From Porticoccus sp041395745 (GTDB lineage Bacteria; Pseudomonadota; Gammaproteobacteria; Pseudomonadales; Porticoccaceae), in NCBI GenBank assembly GCA_041395745.1, contig JAWKZV010000002.1, forward strand, positions 186,001 through 250,000: DNA of 64,000 nucleotides, given 5' to 3'. Numbering within the stretch: position 1 is the first letter of the stretch; each line of letters starts with the position of its first letter. This document shows, piece after piece, positions 51,807-61,186 of the stretch. Position numbers and translations under genes: made by a program. Under the pieces are notes generated by a model. It did no database searches, was not told the origin of the DNA, and worked only from the letters and a program-made list of their open reading frames with translations.

Positions 51807-51827
51807 CAGTAGAACGGAGATATCTCA

Positions 51828-52229
51828 ATGAATTCCGCATCGGCCCTCAATCAATATAAAAGCGTCAGTGTTCAGAGCAGCATGGCAGATGCCACTCCCC
51901 ATCACCTGATTTGCAAACTGTTGGATGGTGCTATGGACCGCCTGGCGGCTGCAAAAGGGGCCATCGAACGGAATGAAGTTGCCCGAAAGGGTGAGCTGCT
52001 GGGTAGCGCGATTGCAATCATCGACGGTTTGCGGGCCAGCTTGGACTACGAACAGGGGGCGGAAATCGCTGCCAACCTGGGCGCTCTCTACGATTACATG
52101 GAGCGGCGTCTGGTGGAAGCCAATGCCGCATCCGATGTGTCGATTGTTGAAGAGATCGCCGGTCTGCTGAAAGAAATCCGTGCCGGGTGGGATTCGCTGC
52201 CGGCCGAGATCAGGAACAAACGCTCATGA
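51828..52229 (+). CDS. fliS: Flagellin export chaperone FliS
   Basis: 133 residues, four-helix FliS fold. MNSASALNQYKSVSVQSSM, then TPHHLICKLLDGAMDRLAAA and the LDYEQGAEIAANLGALYDYM block are canonical. It binds the C-terminal end of flagellin and stops premature polymerisation. A GGAG Shine-Dalgarno precedes the ATG. Its stop overlaps the fliT start by four bases (ATGA). Confidence 0.96.
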   Translation: MNSASALNQYKSVSVQSSMADATPHHLICKLLDGAMDRLAAAKGAIERNEVARKGELLGSAIAIIDGLRASLDYEQGAEIAANLGALYDYMERRLVEANAASDVSIVEEIAGLLKEIRAGWDSLPAEIRNKRS

Positions 52230-52585
52230 GTGCACTGAAGCAGGAGCAACTGCCGCCATTGCATGCCGGTCAGTGTCGAGACCTGGCCAGTGCACTGACA
52301 TTGACTCAGCGTATGCTGGAGCTGGCCAGAGAAAATGATTGGGCCCCTGTTTCGGAACTGGAAACCCAGCGTCGTGAACATCTCTCGGGTTGTTTCGATT
52401 TCCGCGGGGTGGCCGCCGATTCAGCACTGATCGCAGAAGCGGTTGCCGCATTGTTACACCTCAATGAAGAGTTGATGTCCCTGTTGAAAACCGCCCGCTC
52501 GGAAGTGATGGATCAGGGCCGCCAGTTTGCCCTCAAGCGCAAAGCCGCGGACAGCTATGGCCTGACCAAGATGACCCGGTTGTAA
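52226..52585 (+). CDS. fliT: FliT-like flagellar chaperone
   Basis: 119 residues, helical. Start ATG 52226 overlaps the fliS stop (ATGA). It has weak sequence similarity to FliT: LTLTQRMLELARENDWAPVS and HLNEELMSLLKTARSEVM. Position directly after fliS fits FliT, which binds FliD. In Pseudomonas the corresponding gene is called fliS-prime or fliT. Assignment by position and length more than by sequence. Confidence 0.8.
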   Translation: MSALKQEQLPPLHAGQCRDLASALTLTQRMLELARENDWAPVSELETQRREHLSGCFDFRGVAADSALIAEAVAALLHLNEELMSLLKTARSEVMDQGRQFALKRKAADSYGLTKMTRL

Positions 52586-52701
52586 ATCCCGCTATTCCTC
52601 TCCGTTTGGAGTGCGGCATTGAAGCGCTGGACGGCCAGTCATAAAGCTGCTCTACTAAAAATCATGGCGGCACCTGTGACCGGGTTGAAAGGGGTAAATC
52701 G

Positions 52702-53271
52702 GTGAGTGACATTCCAGCACCTGCGGCAGCAGGTCTTTCCTACACAGACAATATGTCAATTGCCTGGAAGGTAGTTGATTTCACCCCGGGTGACAGCCAT
52801 CTCGCCCTGGTCAATGAGTCCAATGAGGCCTTTCTCAAAGCTGTGTCGGCCATCAGTGAGTTTTCCCGCGAGACTTCCGATACTGCCGGAGGCCTGTCCC
52901 ATGAATTGAACCGCCTGGATCTCAAACTCAATCTGCTACTGGATCTGGTCGGTCAGCTGATATACAAGCAACTTGAAATTCCCTCCACCTCATTGGTGAC
53001 GGTCACTTCCAGCGAAGTGATATGGAGTGCGGATCGTTTGCCGACGAGCGTCGACACGCTTTTTGTGCAGCTCTACATACAGCGGGGAACTCCCAAGCCA
53101 TTGAGTTTTTATGGCCGGGTTGTCGCGGTAGTGGATGGCAAAGCCAGGGTACAACTGATCGGACTGAGTGAGTCGGTGCAACAGTGGTTGGATAAGCTGA
53201 TCTTCCGTCATCATCGTCGTGAAGTGGCCTTCCGGAAAGGATATAAAACTGACGGAGACGCTACCTCTTAA
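52702..53271 (+). CDS. PilZ-like domain protein upstream of fleQ
   Basis: 189 residues, start GTG 52702. N-terminal half is helical with LSHELNRLDLKLNLLLDLVG near residue 70; C-terminal half is beta-rich with a PilZ-like barrel (SFYGRVVAVVDGKARVQLIG). I do not see the RxxxR and D/NxSxxG c-di-GMP motifs, so binding is doubtful. Similar PilZ genes lie in this place in related flagellar loci. It could modulate the flagellar regulator or motor; no direct evidence. Confidence 0.6.
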   Translation: MSDIPAPAAAGLSYTDNMSIAWKVVDFTPGDSHLALVNESNEAFLKAVSAISEFSRETSDTAGGLSHELNRLDLKLNLLLDLVGQLIYKQLEIPSTSLVTVTSSEVIWSADRLPTSVDTLFVQLYIQRGTPKPLSFYGRVVAVVDGKARVQLIGLSESVQQWLDKLIFRHHRREVAFRKGYKTDGDATS

Positions 53272-53297
53272 GAGGTGGTGGTAAAAGTGTCAGAAAC

Positions 53298-53325
53298 TTG
53301 ACTGCCTGTCTGTAACCCCTAGAAT
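53298..53325 (+). promoter_or_regulatory. Candidate sigma-70 promoter of fleQ
   Basis: TTGACT and TAGAAT (each five of six) with 16-base spacing, ending about 110 bases before the fleQ ATG. The leader also contains a small CACGG/CCGTG hairpin. It is the expected class of promoter for the top regulator. Confidence 0.65.
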
Positions 53326-53435
53326 AACTGCTTCACGGATGCGACTCACCGTGATGTGGGGTGCTTAAACCCTTCTAGGAATACATCTTCCTTCGAGTCA
53401 TTTCTAACAACAGCTTTTATAGAACAAGGCAGTAG

Positions 53436-54875
53436 ATGATGTCGCCAAAAATACAACAAGCGGTTGTTTTTTGTAGGGAAGTTACTGTATTAGAAAAAAT
53501 TTCAGAGTTGCTGCTTTTCCTTGGATGCTCTCAAGTGGAAAAGGCGGCAAGTGCAGGGCAGTTGCGTGATTACATCTCGCATATAGAGTCTGATAAGGCG
53601 ACTGTTCTTTTTCTCAAGACTGCGGATGCCGACGAGCTGAAGAGGATACTGGAGGACGTGGCCGGGCAGGCTACAACCCGTCCCGTCTTCGTTTATCAAG
53701 ATGACAAACTGGCAGTTCCTCCGGAAGTGGAAAAACAGTGTTTGGGCATACTGTCCTGGCCGCCAGTTCACACAGAGCTGATTCGTGCTTTAGACGACGC
53801 AGATATTTACCTTCAATCTGCTGAAAATATTCATGTCGATCAGTTTGCGCCACTCTTCAGAAGTTTTGCCGGTAATAGTGTGGCGATTCAGCAGGTGCGT
53901 GAGCTGATCAAGCAGGTGGCGCCCTCTGATGCCACCGTGCTGATTCAGGGCGAGTCAGGTAGTGGTAAAGAGGTGGTCGCTCGCAATATTCACCGTTTTT
54001 CTCCTCGCGCACAAAACTCTTTTGTGCCGGTCAATTGCGGGGCAATACCTCCGGACCTGCTGGAATCAGAACTGTTCGGCCATGAGAAAGGTGCATTTAC
54101 CGGCGCGATTAGTGCTCGCCAGGGGCGCTTCGAAATCGCGGACGGAGGTACACTGTTTCTCGATGAAATTGGAGATATGCCCCTCAGCATGCAGGTGAAG
54201 TTGTTGCGGGTATTGCAGGAAAGCACTTTCGAGCGGGTTGGCAGCAGTCGGACGATCAAAGTCAATGTTCGTATCATAGCCGCGACCCACCGGAATCTGG
54301 AGCAGTTGGTCGCTGAGGGAAAATTTCGCATGGACTTGTATTACCGGCTCAATGTGTTTCCCGTCGAGGTGCCTCCCCTGCGAGAACGGGTTTCCGATAT
54401 CCCGGTCCTGATTAGGGACTTGGTGGGCAAGTTGAGTCGTGAGCGCAAGGGATCACTCACGCTGAATGAGTGTGCCGTGGCTGCACTTTGCAAGTATTAC
54501 TGGCCGGGCAATGTTAGGGAGTTGGCCAATCTGATAGAGCGACTAGCGATTCTGTTTCCCAAGAAAACAATCAAGTGGTCGGATCTTCCTGAGCGATTTC
54601 GTCCCAATCAGGACTGGATTGCCGAACTTGAAACAGAGCAGTCACCGGGTCCAAGTGGTCTCCAAAATGCTCTTGCAGTCAATCTGCCTGAGCAGGGAAT
54701 CAATCTGAAGAATTATTTACAGGATCTGGAGATCTCTCTCCTTACTCAGGCGTTGGACCAGAGTGGTTGGGTGGTCGCTCGAGCTGCCAAGCTGCTGGGG
54801 CTGCAGCGCACAACCCTGGTGGAGAAAATGCGCAAGTACGCGCTCAGTCGTGACGATATCCAGCCAGATTTTTGA
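53436..54875 (+). CDS. fleQ: Flagellar master regulator FleQ (sigma-54 activator)
   Basis: 479 residues: FleQ N-terminal REC-like domain (about 1-130) with no clear phosphoacceptor Asp, AAA+ domain (about 145-380), Fis-type HTH (about 430-470: GWVVARAAKLLGLQRTTLVE). Walker A is GESGSGKE, the sigma-54 contact is intact GAFTGA, and the Walker B is GGTLFLDEIGDM. In Pseudomonas FleQ activates flagellar genes and binds c-di-GMP through its AAA+ domain to switch to exopolysaccharide. Two adjacent ATGs; I use 53436. Confidence 0.93.
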   Translation: MMSPKIQQAVVFCREVTVLEKISELLLFLGCSQVEKAASAGQLRDYISHIESDKATVLFLKTADADELKRILEDVAGQATTRPVFVYQDDKLAVPPEVEKQCLGILSWPPVHTELIRALDDADIYLQSAENIHVDQFAPLFRSFAGNSVAIQQVRELIKQVAPSDATVLIQGESGSGKEVVARNIHRFSPRAQNSFVPVNCGAIPPDLLESELFGHEKGAFTGAISARQGRFEIADGGTLFLDEIGDMPLSMQVKLLRVLQESTFERVGSSRTIKVNVRIIAATHRNLEQLVAEGKFRMDLYYRLNVFPVEVPPLRERVSDIPVLIRDLVGKLSRERKGSLTLNECAVAALCKYYWPGNVRELANLIERLAILFPKKTIKWSDLPERFRPNQDWIAELETEQSPGPSGLQNALAVNLPEQGINLKNYLQDLEISLLTQALDQSGWVVARAAKLLGLQRTTLVEKMRKYALSRDDIQPDF

Positions 54876-54926
54876 CGCACTTTTATATCGAATATTTTTC
54901 TTTATAAAAAATAATAAGTTACGTGT

Positions 54927-54942
54927 AGGCATGATAGTTGCT
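54927..54942 (+). promoter_or_regulatory. Sigma-54 promoter of fleSR
   Basis: AGGCATG-ATAG-TTGCT: GG-N10-GC spacing, perfect -12, -24 six of seven. It lies 45 bases before the fleS ATG and likely drives fleS-fleR (and perhaps fliE onward) under FleQ. Confidence 0.9.
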
Positions 54943-54987
54943 ATATCCAGTTGAAACCCCGAGTGGGTCGACACTGGGAAGATAGTG

Positions 54988-56211
54988 ATGAATCAGGCCG
55001 AACGATTTTCTGCCAGCCAGTTGGAACAAGCCTTTGAGACGTTCAACCAGTTGTCACAACAACTGGATATGTCCTATCGGGATTTGCAGGGCAGGGTTGC
55101 CGGCCTGACGGAGGAGCTTACAGCAGCCCGTTCCGCCCGACTGCGGGAGCTGGCGGAGAAGGAGCGTCTGGCCCACAGGTTATCCTCACTGTTAGCGGTG
55201 TTACCGGGCGGGGTACTGATCCTTGACAGTCACAACCGTATCCGCGACGCCAATCCCGAAGCTCTGGAATTGCTGGGTGAACCCTTGCTGAGTCTTCCCT
55301 GGTTGGCCGTCAGGGAGCGCGTTGCGCCCGGACACGGCGACCGTGACAATGGCCATGGCAGGGAGTGGCGCCTTGCCAACGGCAGGCAAGTTTCTGTCAC
55401 GAGCCGTTCCTTGGACGATTCCGGTGAGCAGGTGGTTTTGATCACCGATGTCTCGGAAATTCATCAGTTGCAGGAGCAGTTGGGGCGTAAGAAACGCCTC
55501 GCAGCCCTCGGCGAGATGGCTGCTCGTCTGGCCCATCAAATTCGCACCCCTCTGAGTTCTACCACTCTTTATCTGTCCCAGCTTGGCAGGGACGACCTGC
55601 CGGGAGAGCAGCGCCAGAAAATTGTCGCCAAGGTTTCCGAACGTCTCAATCACATGGGTAATCTGGTCAACAGCATGTTGAGCTTTGTCCGCGGGGAAAC
55701 CCCGGTAACTCAGGTGGTAAAACTTAATCGCGTGCTCGCCGGTTTCGAAGCCACCATTTTGCCGGAGGTCGAGAAACAGCATGCCAGCCTGTCAATCACG
55801 CCCGTTGACGACAGTCTCAGTCTGTTGGGGGACGTGGATGAACTGGTGGGTGCCCTGACCAACCTCGCCATGAATGCGCTTCAGGTTTCTCCGCAGCCCG
55901 TGACCCTGGAGTTATGGGTGGGGGCGTTGAACCGTTCCTGGTTGCAGTTGCGGTTCAGGGATAACGGCCCGGGGATTCCCACAGAGTACATCGAACGGGT
56001 GTTCGATCCTTTCTTTACCACCAGGGCTCAGGGAACGGGGTTGGGGTTGGCGGTGGTCGCCATGACTGTCGCCCAGCACGGCGGCGAAATCACTGTCTGC
56101 AACCGATCGAGCGGTGGCGCTGAATTCATTATCAATTTGCCCATAGCCTGTGCAAAGCAGGATATAACCTCTCAGGAGCAAGCCCCTGAGGAACCACTTA
56201 AGGAGTCTTGA
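54988..56211 (+). CDS. fleS: Flagellar sensor histidine kinase FleS
   Basis: 407 residues, no membrane segments, so a cytosolic kinase. Coiled-coil N-terminus, a PAS-like domain (about 75-155: VLPGGVLILDSHNRIRDANP), a HisKA helix with phospho-His (MAARLAHQIRTPLSS near residue 178) and an HATPase_c domain (NLAMNALQVSP, DNGPGIP, GTGLGLAVV). It phosphorylates FleR. Start ATG 54988 with a GGAAG site; GTG 54985 adds one residue. A sigma-54 promoter precedes it. Confidence 0.94.
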   Translation: MNQAERFSASQLEQAFETFNQLSQQLDMSYRDLQGRVAGLTEELTAARSARLRELAEKERLAHRLSSLLAVLPGGVLILDSHNRIRDANPEALELLGEPLLSLPWLAVRERVAPGHGDRDNGHGREWRLANGRQVSVTSRSLDDSGEQVVLITDVSEIHQLQEQLGRKKRLAALGEMAARLAHQIRTPLSSTTLYLSQLGRDDLPGEQRQKIVAKVSERLNHMGNLVNSMLSFVRGETPVTQVVKLNRVLAGFEATILPEVEKQHASLSITPVDDSLSLLGDVDELVGALTNLAMNALQVSPQPVTLELWVGALNRSWLQLRFRDNGPGIPTEYIERVFDPFFTTRAQGTGLGLAVVAMTVAQHGGEITVCNRSSGGAEFIINLPIACAKQDITSQEQAPEEPLKES

Positions 56212-57548
56212 TGAACAGTCCTGCGAAGGTGCTGGTTGTGGAAGATGATGATGTCCTTCGGGATGCCATCTGTGACACGATCCATTACGGTGGTTACCAG
56301 CCAGTCCCCGCTATCAATGGAGTTGACGCGCTGGCACGGTTGGGCAGTAGCGCTGTCGACCTCATCATCAGCGATGTCCAGATGGATGCCATGGATGGGC
56401 ATACCCTGTTGCGTGAAATCAGGAGCGCCTATCCGGAGTTGCCGTTTGTTCTGGTGACTGCTCACGGCAGTATCGAGAACGCTGTGAAAGCCATGCGCGA
56501 AGGGGCGGCAGATTACTTGCTGAAGCCCTTCGAGGCAGAGGTTTTGCTGGAAATGGTCAGCCGTCTGACTACCAGACCGGAGTTGAATGACGGCGGCATG
56601 GTCATGGAGGATCCGCGAACCCGTCAGCTCTGTGATCTGGCGAAGCGTGTTGCTGCAACCCAGGCAACCGTCCTGATCAGTGGCGAGTCCGGAACCGGCA
56701 AGGAAGTCATGGCCCGCTACATTCACCGCCATTCCCCGAGAGCGGACAAACCGTTTCTGGCTATCAACTGTGCAGCCATTCCGGAAACCATGCTTGAGTC
56801 CATGCTGTTTGGTTACGAGAAGGGCGCCTATACCGGTGCCCATCAGTCCCGTGCGGGTAAGTTTGAGCAGGCCAATGGCGGAACACTGTTGCTGGATGAA
56901 ATTTCCGAAATGGACCTGGGATTGCAGGCCAAGCTGTTGCGGGTACTGCAGGAGCGGGAGGTGGAACGCCTGGGGGGTAGTCAACTGATCGCTCTGGATG
57001 TCAGGGTGCTGGCGACCACCAACCGCAACCTTCGGGAAGAGGTTGCTTCAGGACGTTTCCGTGAAGACCTTTACTACCGACTCAACGTCTTCCCCATCCA
57101 TATGCCGTCTTTGCGGGAGCGGCGGGGCGATATTCTGCCGCTGGCGCGGGCGCTGCTGGAAAGGCATGCGCTTGGCTCTCCTGCCAGTTTTACCCGAGAG
57201 GCGGAGGTCCGTCTACAAGGGCACCACTGGCATGGCAATGTCCGGGAACTGGAGAACTGCGTACAGCGGGCCGCGATTCTGGCCGCAGGCTGCCAGATTA
57301 CCGCTGCGGACATCTGTTTTGAGGACGGACTGATGTCTGGAACGACGCCGGAGCCGACTGTGGAGGAAGACAGCTCCCAACTGGATGGTGACCTGCGGGC
57401 CAGGGAGCAACAGCTTATCGTCGATGCCTTGAAGTCTGTGAACGGTTGTCGCAAGGACGCTGCGGAACGGCTGGGAATCAGTCCCCGCACTCTGCGTTAC
57501 AAACTGGCCCGCCTGAAAGAGCAGGGCGTTCCGGTTCCCTCGGCTTGA
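56211..57548 (+). CDS. fleR: Flagellar response regulator FleR (sigma-54 activator)
   Basis: 445 residues: REC domain (about 1-120; phospho-Asp in LIISDVQMDAMDG), AAA+ domain (about 135-360) and Fis HTH (CRKDAAERLGISPRTLRYKL). Walker A GESGTGKE; the sigma-54 loop reads GAYTGA, a known conservative variant of GAFTGA. The ATG overlaps the fleS stop by one base, coupling translation. In Pseudomonas FleR drives class III genes (flgBCDE, flgFGHIJKL, fliKL-like). The -12 variant before flgB fits such control. Confidence 0.94.
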   Translation: MNSPAKVLVVEDDDVLRDAICDTIHYGGYQPVPAINGVDALARLGSSAVDLIISDVQMDAMDGHTLLREIRSAYPELPFVLVTAHGSIENAVKAMREGAADYLLKPFEAEVLLEMVSRLTTRPELNDGGMVMEDPRTRQLCDLAKRVAATQATVLISGESGTGKEVMARYIHRHSPRADKPFLAINCAAIPETMLESMLFGYEKGAYTGAHQSRAGKFEQANGGTLLLDEISEMDLGLQAKLLRVLQEREVERLGGSQLIALDVRVLATTNRNLREEVASGRFREDLYYRLNVFPIHMPSLRERRGDILPLARALLERHALGSPASFTREAEVRLQGHHWHGNVRELENCVQRAAILAAGCQITAADICFEDGLMSGTTPEPTVEEDSSQLDGDLRAREQQLIVDALKSVNGCRKDAAERLGISPRTLRYKLARLKEQGVPVPSA

Positions 57549-57568
57549 GTCTCAACAGGAGCAGTATC

Positions 57569-57892
57569 GTGAGTGACATTGGTATTGATCAGGTATTGGC
57601 CCAAATGCGGGTTATGGCGGCAGCTGCGGGATCTCGAGTCGAGTCAGGTGAGGGTGCCACTCCCTCTGGCGAGGATTTTGGTGCTTTCATGAAAGCCTCT
57701 ATACAACAGGTCAATGAGGCCCAAAACCAGGCGCGGGAACTGGCCGATGCCTTTGAAGCGGGCAGTCCCGATGTCGGGTTGCCGGAGGTGATGGTGGCGC
57801 TCCAGAAGGCCAGCGTGTCATTCCAGGCAGTGACCCAGGTGCGTAATAAGTTGCTCAATGCTTACCAGGAAATCATGAACATGCAGGTATGA
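57569..57892 (+). CDS. fliE: Flagellar hook-basal body protein FliE
   Basis: 107 residues. Start GTG 57569 after AGGAG; a longer in-frame reading from 57446 overlaps fleR and is not coding. C-terminal signature SVSFQAVTQVRNKLLNAYQE is canonical, with the EVMVALQKA block. FliE joins the MS ring to the proximal rod. It begins fliEFGHIJ, 20 bases after fleR, with no separate promoter I can see. Confidence 0.95.
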   Translation: MSDIGIDQVLAQMRVMAAAAGSRVESGEGATPSGEDFGAFMKASIQQVNEAQNQARELADAFEAGSPDVGLPEVMVALQKASVSFQAVTQVRNKLLNAYQEIMNMQV

Positions 57893-57953
57893 GTGACGAC
57901 GTGACTACTTGCAATGAAAAACAACAACACGGATTCGGGTGCAGACAGAATTT

Positions 57954-59606
57954 ATGGCCTTGAACTACGCAGGATTATTCAAACGCTTCAATAGCCTGAG
58001 CACCCAGCCGGTGACGCGCCAGCTGGGATTGCTGGTGGGCCTGGCTGCCAGTATTGCGCTGGGGATCGCACTGGTGCAGTGGTCGATGAGCCCGGATTAC
58101 GTTCCGGTGTTTGCCGAACTGTCTCCGACCGAAACCTCGGATGTGGTCCGGTCCCTGGAAGAGCAGGGTATCCGCTACAAACTTGATCACCGTTCCGGGC
58201 TGGTCAGCGTGCCTGCGGACCAGGTACATCAGACCCGACTGAAGCTGGCCAGTGACGGGTTGCCGAAAAATGACGGCAGCGGTTTTGACATGCTCTACAA
58301 GGAGCAGGAAATGGGCGTCAGCAGCTTTATTGAAAAAGCCCGCTACGACCGAGCCCTGGAGCAGGAGCTGTCGCGTTCAATTGCCTCGCTGGACAGTGTC
58401 AGGTCTGCTCGGGTGCATCTCGCTGTCCCTAAACCCTCCGCGTTCGTACGCAAGCGCGACAAACCGGCGGCCTCGGTGCTGCTCAGTCTTTACCCGGGCC
58501 GGGAGCTAACTGATCGACAGTTGGCTGGTGTCATCCATCTGGTTTCATCCAGTGTGTCGGGGCTTGAGGCGGACCAGGTTTCTGTGGTGGATAACCAAGG
58601 GAAACTGTTGTCTTCCCAGGGCCGTGATGATGGCTTTGCCCAGACCTCGGAGCAATTCAAATTTACCCGGCAACTGGAAGAGAGTTACGTGGAGCGCATT
58701 ACGGAGATTCTTACTCCTATTCTGGGTGTTGGTTCCGTGAGAGCGCAGGTGGCTGCGGATGTGGACTTCACCATGGTGGAAAAAACCAGTGAAAACTATG
58801 CTCCGGAAGCGAAGGTACGCAGCGAGCAGTTGATGGAGGAGAAAACTGCAGGGGAATCCAGTGGCGGAGTGCCGGGTTCCCTGGCAACCCAACCTCCGGT
58901 AGAGACGCAAGTCAGCAATACGCCCGTGGAAGAGGAAGAGCGTTCCAGTTCCACTCGCTCCAGCAGCAAGCAGATCCGTAACTATGAGCTGGACAAGACT
59001 ATCAGTCATATCCGTGAAGTGCCCGGGACTCTGCGTAAGCTTTCTGTAGCGGTAGTGGTGGACTATCAGGATATGGTCAATGACAAGGGAGAGATCGAGC
59101 GTTCAGCTCTGGGCGAAGAACGTCTGGCCGAGCTGACTGGTCTGGTCAAGGACGCAATCGGTTTCGATGAAGAACGTGGTGACAGTGTCAATGTCATCAA
59201 TGCCTCCTTTGTGCCGCCACCGGCGCTTGAACCACTGCCGGAACCTTCCATTCTTGAGCAGGAGTGGGTCTGGCGGATGGCCAAGTACCTGCTGTCCACC
59301 ATCGCACTGGTGCTGGTGGTCATGACGGTATTACGGCCATTAATGCAGGCTTCGGCTGCACCGCCTGCTGCTCCGGCAGCACTGGGTGGGCCACAAGGGG
59401 GAGCTGCTATGGCTAACCTGGGGGCGACTAACGACATGGGGTTGGCTGAGGATCAGGTAACACTAGGGGCACATAATCAACTCGGTCTGCCCGGCGGGGT
59501 GATGCCCTCTTACCAGCAGCAATTGCACATGGCCCGTTCCCTGGCAGAGGGTGAACCGCAACGTGTCGCCCATGTTGTGAAAAACTGGGTGGCGGCTGAT
59601 GGCTGA
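57954..59606 (+). CDS. fliF: MS-ring protein FliF
   Basis: 550 residues. First membrane segment about residues 25-45 (LLVGLAASIALGIALVQWSM), YscJ/FliF ring-building motifs in the periplasm (DGLPKNDGSGFDML, SLDSVRSARVHLAVP, SVVDNQGKLLS), second membrane segment about 440-460, and a C-terminal FliG-binding helix (RVAHVVKNWV). Start ATG 57954; GTG 57939 is an alternative. Its 3' end overlaps fliG by eight bases. Confidence 0.95.
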   Translation: MALNYAGLFKRFNSLSTQPVTRQLGLLVGLAASIALGIALVQWSMSPDYVPVFAELSPTETSDVVRSLEEQGIRYKLDHRSGLVSVPADQVHQTRLKLASDGLPKNDGSGFDMLYKEQEMGVSSFIEKARYDRALEQELSRSIASLDSVRSARVHLAVPKPSAFVRKRDKPAASVLLSLYPGRELTDRQLAGVIHLVSSSVSGLEADQVSVVDNQGKLLSSQGRDDGFAQTSEQFKFTRQLEESYVERITEILTPILGVGSVRAQVAADVDFTMVEKTSENYAPEAKVRSEQLMEEKTAGESSGGVPGSLATQPPVETQVSNTPVEEEERSSSTRSSSKQIRNYELDKTISHIREVPGTLRKLSVAVVVDYQDMVNDKGEIERSALGEERLAELTGLVKDAIGFDEERGDSVNVINASFVPPPALEPLPEPSILEQEWVWRMAKYLLSTIALVLVVMTVLRPLMQASAAPPAAPAALGGPQGGAAMANLGATNDMGLAEDQVTLGAHNQLGLPGGVMPSYQQQLHMARSLAEGEPQRVAHVVKNWVAADG

Positions 59607-60603
59607 TGGCACAGCATTGTCCGGCGTTCAGCGGGCAGCCATTTTTCTGCTGGGGCTGGGTGAGGAAGGTGCTGCCACCGTCCTCAAGCAGATGACCCCG
59701 AAGGAGGTACAGGCACTGGGCCAGGCAATGGCCTCCATGTCCAATGTCTCCGATCAGCAGATTGCCGAGGTGGTACACGAATTTACCGAAAAAGTATCCA
59801 GGGTCAGTCCCCTTGGTATCGGAGCCGGTGATTTTACCCGGCGAGTGATGGTGCAGGCGCTTGGGGAAACCAAGGCCCGCAGCATGTTGAGCAAGATCGA
59901 CAACGGCGATCCCAAGGGCATGGAGTCGCTGAAATGGATGGAGGCTAGCGCCGTGGCCGGGGTGATTATGAGCGAGCATCCCCAGATCATCGCCATTGTG
60001 CTGGCATCACTGGATAACGATCACGCCGCCCAAGTTCTGGCGCTGCTGCCACGGGACATAATGCCCGAGATCATGTTGCGCATTGCCAGACTGGATTCCG
60101 TCGATCCGATTGCGTTACAGGAACTGGATCGGGTGCTGGAAAAGCAGCTTGGTAGTACGCAGAAAATTTCTCCGTCTGCGCTGAACGGCATGAAGACAGC
60201 CGCTGGCATACTCAATAATCTGGATACCGAGATAGAGTCGGAGCTGATGCAATCCATCAAGGAGAGCGACAACGAGCTGGGTGAGCAGATTCATGACCTC
60301 ATGTTCGTGTTCGACAACCTGCTGGAAGTGGATGATCGCGGTATGCAGCGCATCATCAGGGAGATTTCCGTCGACAGTCTGGTGATTGCATTGAAGGGTG
60401 TGGATGACAGGGTCAAGGAGAAATTCTTTAAAAATATGTCGTCCCGAGCTGCGGATATGCTGCGTGAAGATCTGGAGGCGAAAGGTCCGGTCAAGCTGGC
60501 CGACGTGGAAGCGGCCCAGAAGAGTATCCTGTCGACAGTGAGACGGCTGGCTGACGAGGGTGAAATTTTCCTCGGTAAAAAGGGTGGTGGTGATTTTGTC
60601 TGA
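59599..60603 (+). CDS. fliG: Motor switch protein FliG
   Basis: 334 residues, normal. AIFLLGLGEEGAATVLKQMT at the start, the EHPQ motif in MSEHPQIIAIVLASL near residue 126, and the C-terminal torque helix region (FKNMSSRAADMLREDLEAKG) with its charged residues. It links FliF to FliM and interacts with the stator. Start overlaps fliF by eight bases and end overlaps fliH. Confidence 0.97.
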   Translation: MADGTALSGVQRAAIFLLGLGEEGAATVLKQMTPKEVQALGQAMASMSNVSDQQIAEVVHEFTEKVSRVSPLGIGAGDFTRRVMVQALGETKARSMLSKIDNGDPKGMESLKWMEASAVAGVIMSEHPQIIAIVLASLDNDHAAQVLALLPRDIMPEIMLRIARLDSVDPIALQELDRVLEKQLGSTQKISPSALNGMKTAAGILNNLDTEIESELMQSIKESDNELGEQIHDLMFVFDNLLEVDDRGMQRIIREISVDSLVIALKGVDDRVKEKFFKNMSSRAADMLREDLEAKGPVKLADVEAAQKSILSTVRRLADEGEIFLGKKGGGDFV

Positions 60604-61186
60604 TGACAAAGCCGTCATTGAGCGCTGGCAGGTGCCGTTCTTCGAAACGCCACAGGAGCCTGCCTCAGCTGCTCCCGAGGAGATTGAGGCTGAAGCCCAG
60701 GCGCGCGGTTTCAAGATGGGCCAATGGCAGGGGATGGAAGCGGGCCGGGAGCAGGCTGACAGGCTGGTCCGCGATATCGAGGCGCTGCTGGAACAGATGA
60801 CCCGGCCCTTTGCCGGTTTGGACCAGACAGTGACGCGCGAACTGACCAGAATCGCCATGACTGCCGCCCGGCATATCGTCCGTAGGGAGCTGATTCTGGA
60901 TTCAGAGGTGGTGTGCGACCTGTTTGCGGAAGCAGTGGCGACATTATCATCCGTTGAGGGGGCCATCGAGGTATTCGTCAATCCCAGGGATCGGGCCAGG
61001 TTAGTGGAATTTTCCTCCACCCTGGCTGAGCCCGGCCGTTACCGCCTAATTGACGATGCCAGCCTGTCGCCCGGTGGGTGTCGCATCAAAACGCCGATTT
61101 CTTTTGTGGACGCCTCAGTGGAGCAAAGGATGGATGCTGTCTTTAGCCGCCTTGAGGCGTCCGTGGAGGCGCAGCTTGATGGCTGA
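60590..61186 (+). CDS. fliH: Flagellar export ATPase regulator FliH
   Basis: About 198 residues. Starts with GTG 60590 (AAGGG Shine-Dalgarno inside the fliG 3' end); exact start uncertain because there are three GTG codons in a row. The central region has helical GxxxG-like spacing (ARGFKMGQWQGMEAGREQAD), and C-terminal VEVFVNPRD/LSPGGCRIKT-type block (IDDASLSPGGCRIKTPISFV) is typical. It dimerises and holds FliI. Overlaps fliG and fliI. Confidence 0.92.
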   Translation: MILSDDKAVIERWQVPFFETPQEPASAAPEEIEAEAQARGFKMGQWQGMEAGREQADRLVRDIEALLEQMTRPFAGLDQTVTRELTRIAMTAARHIVRRELILDSEVVCDLFAEAVATLSSVEGAIEVFVNPRDRARLVEFSSTLAEPGRYRLIDDASLSPGGCRIKTPISFVDASVEQRMDAVFSRLEASVEAQLDG

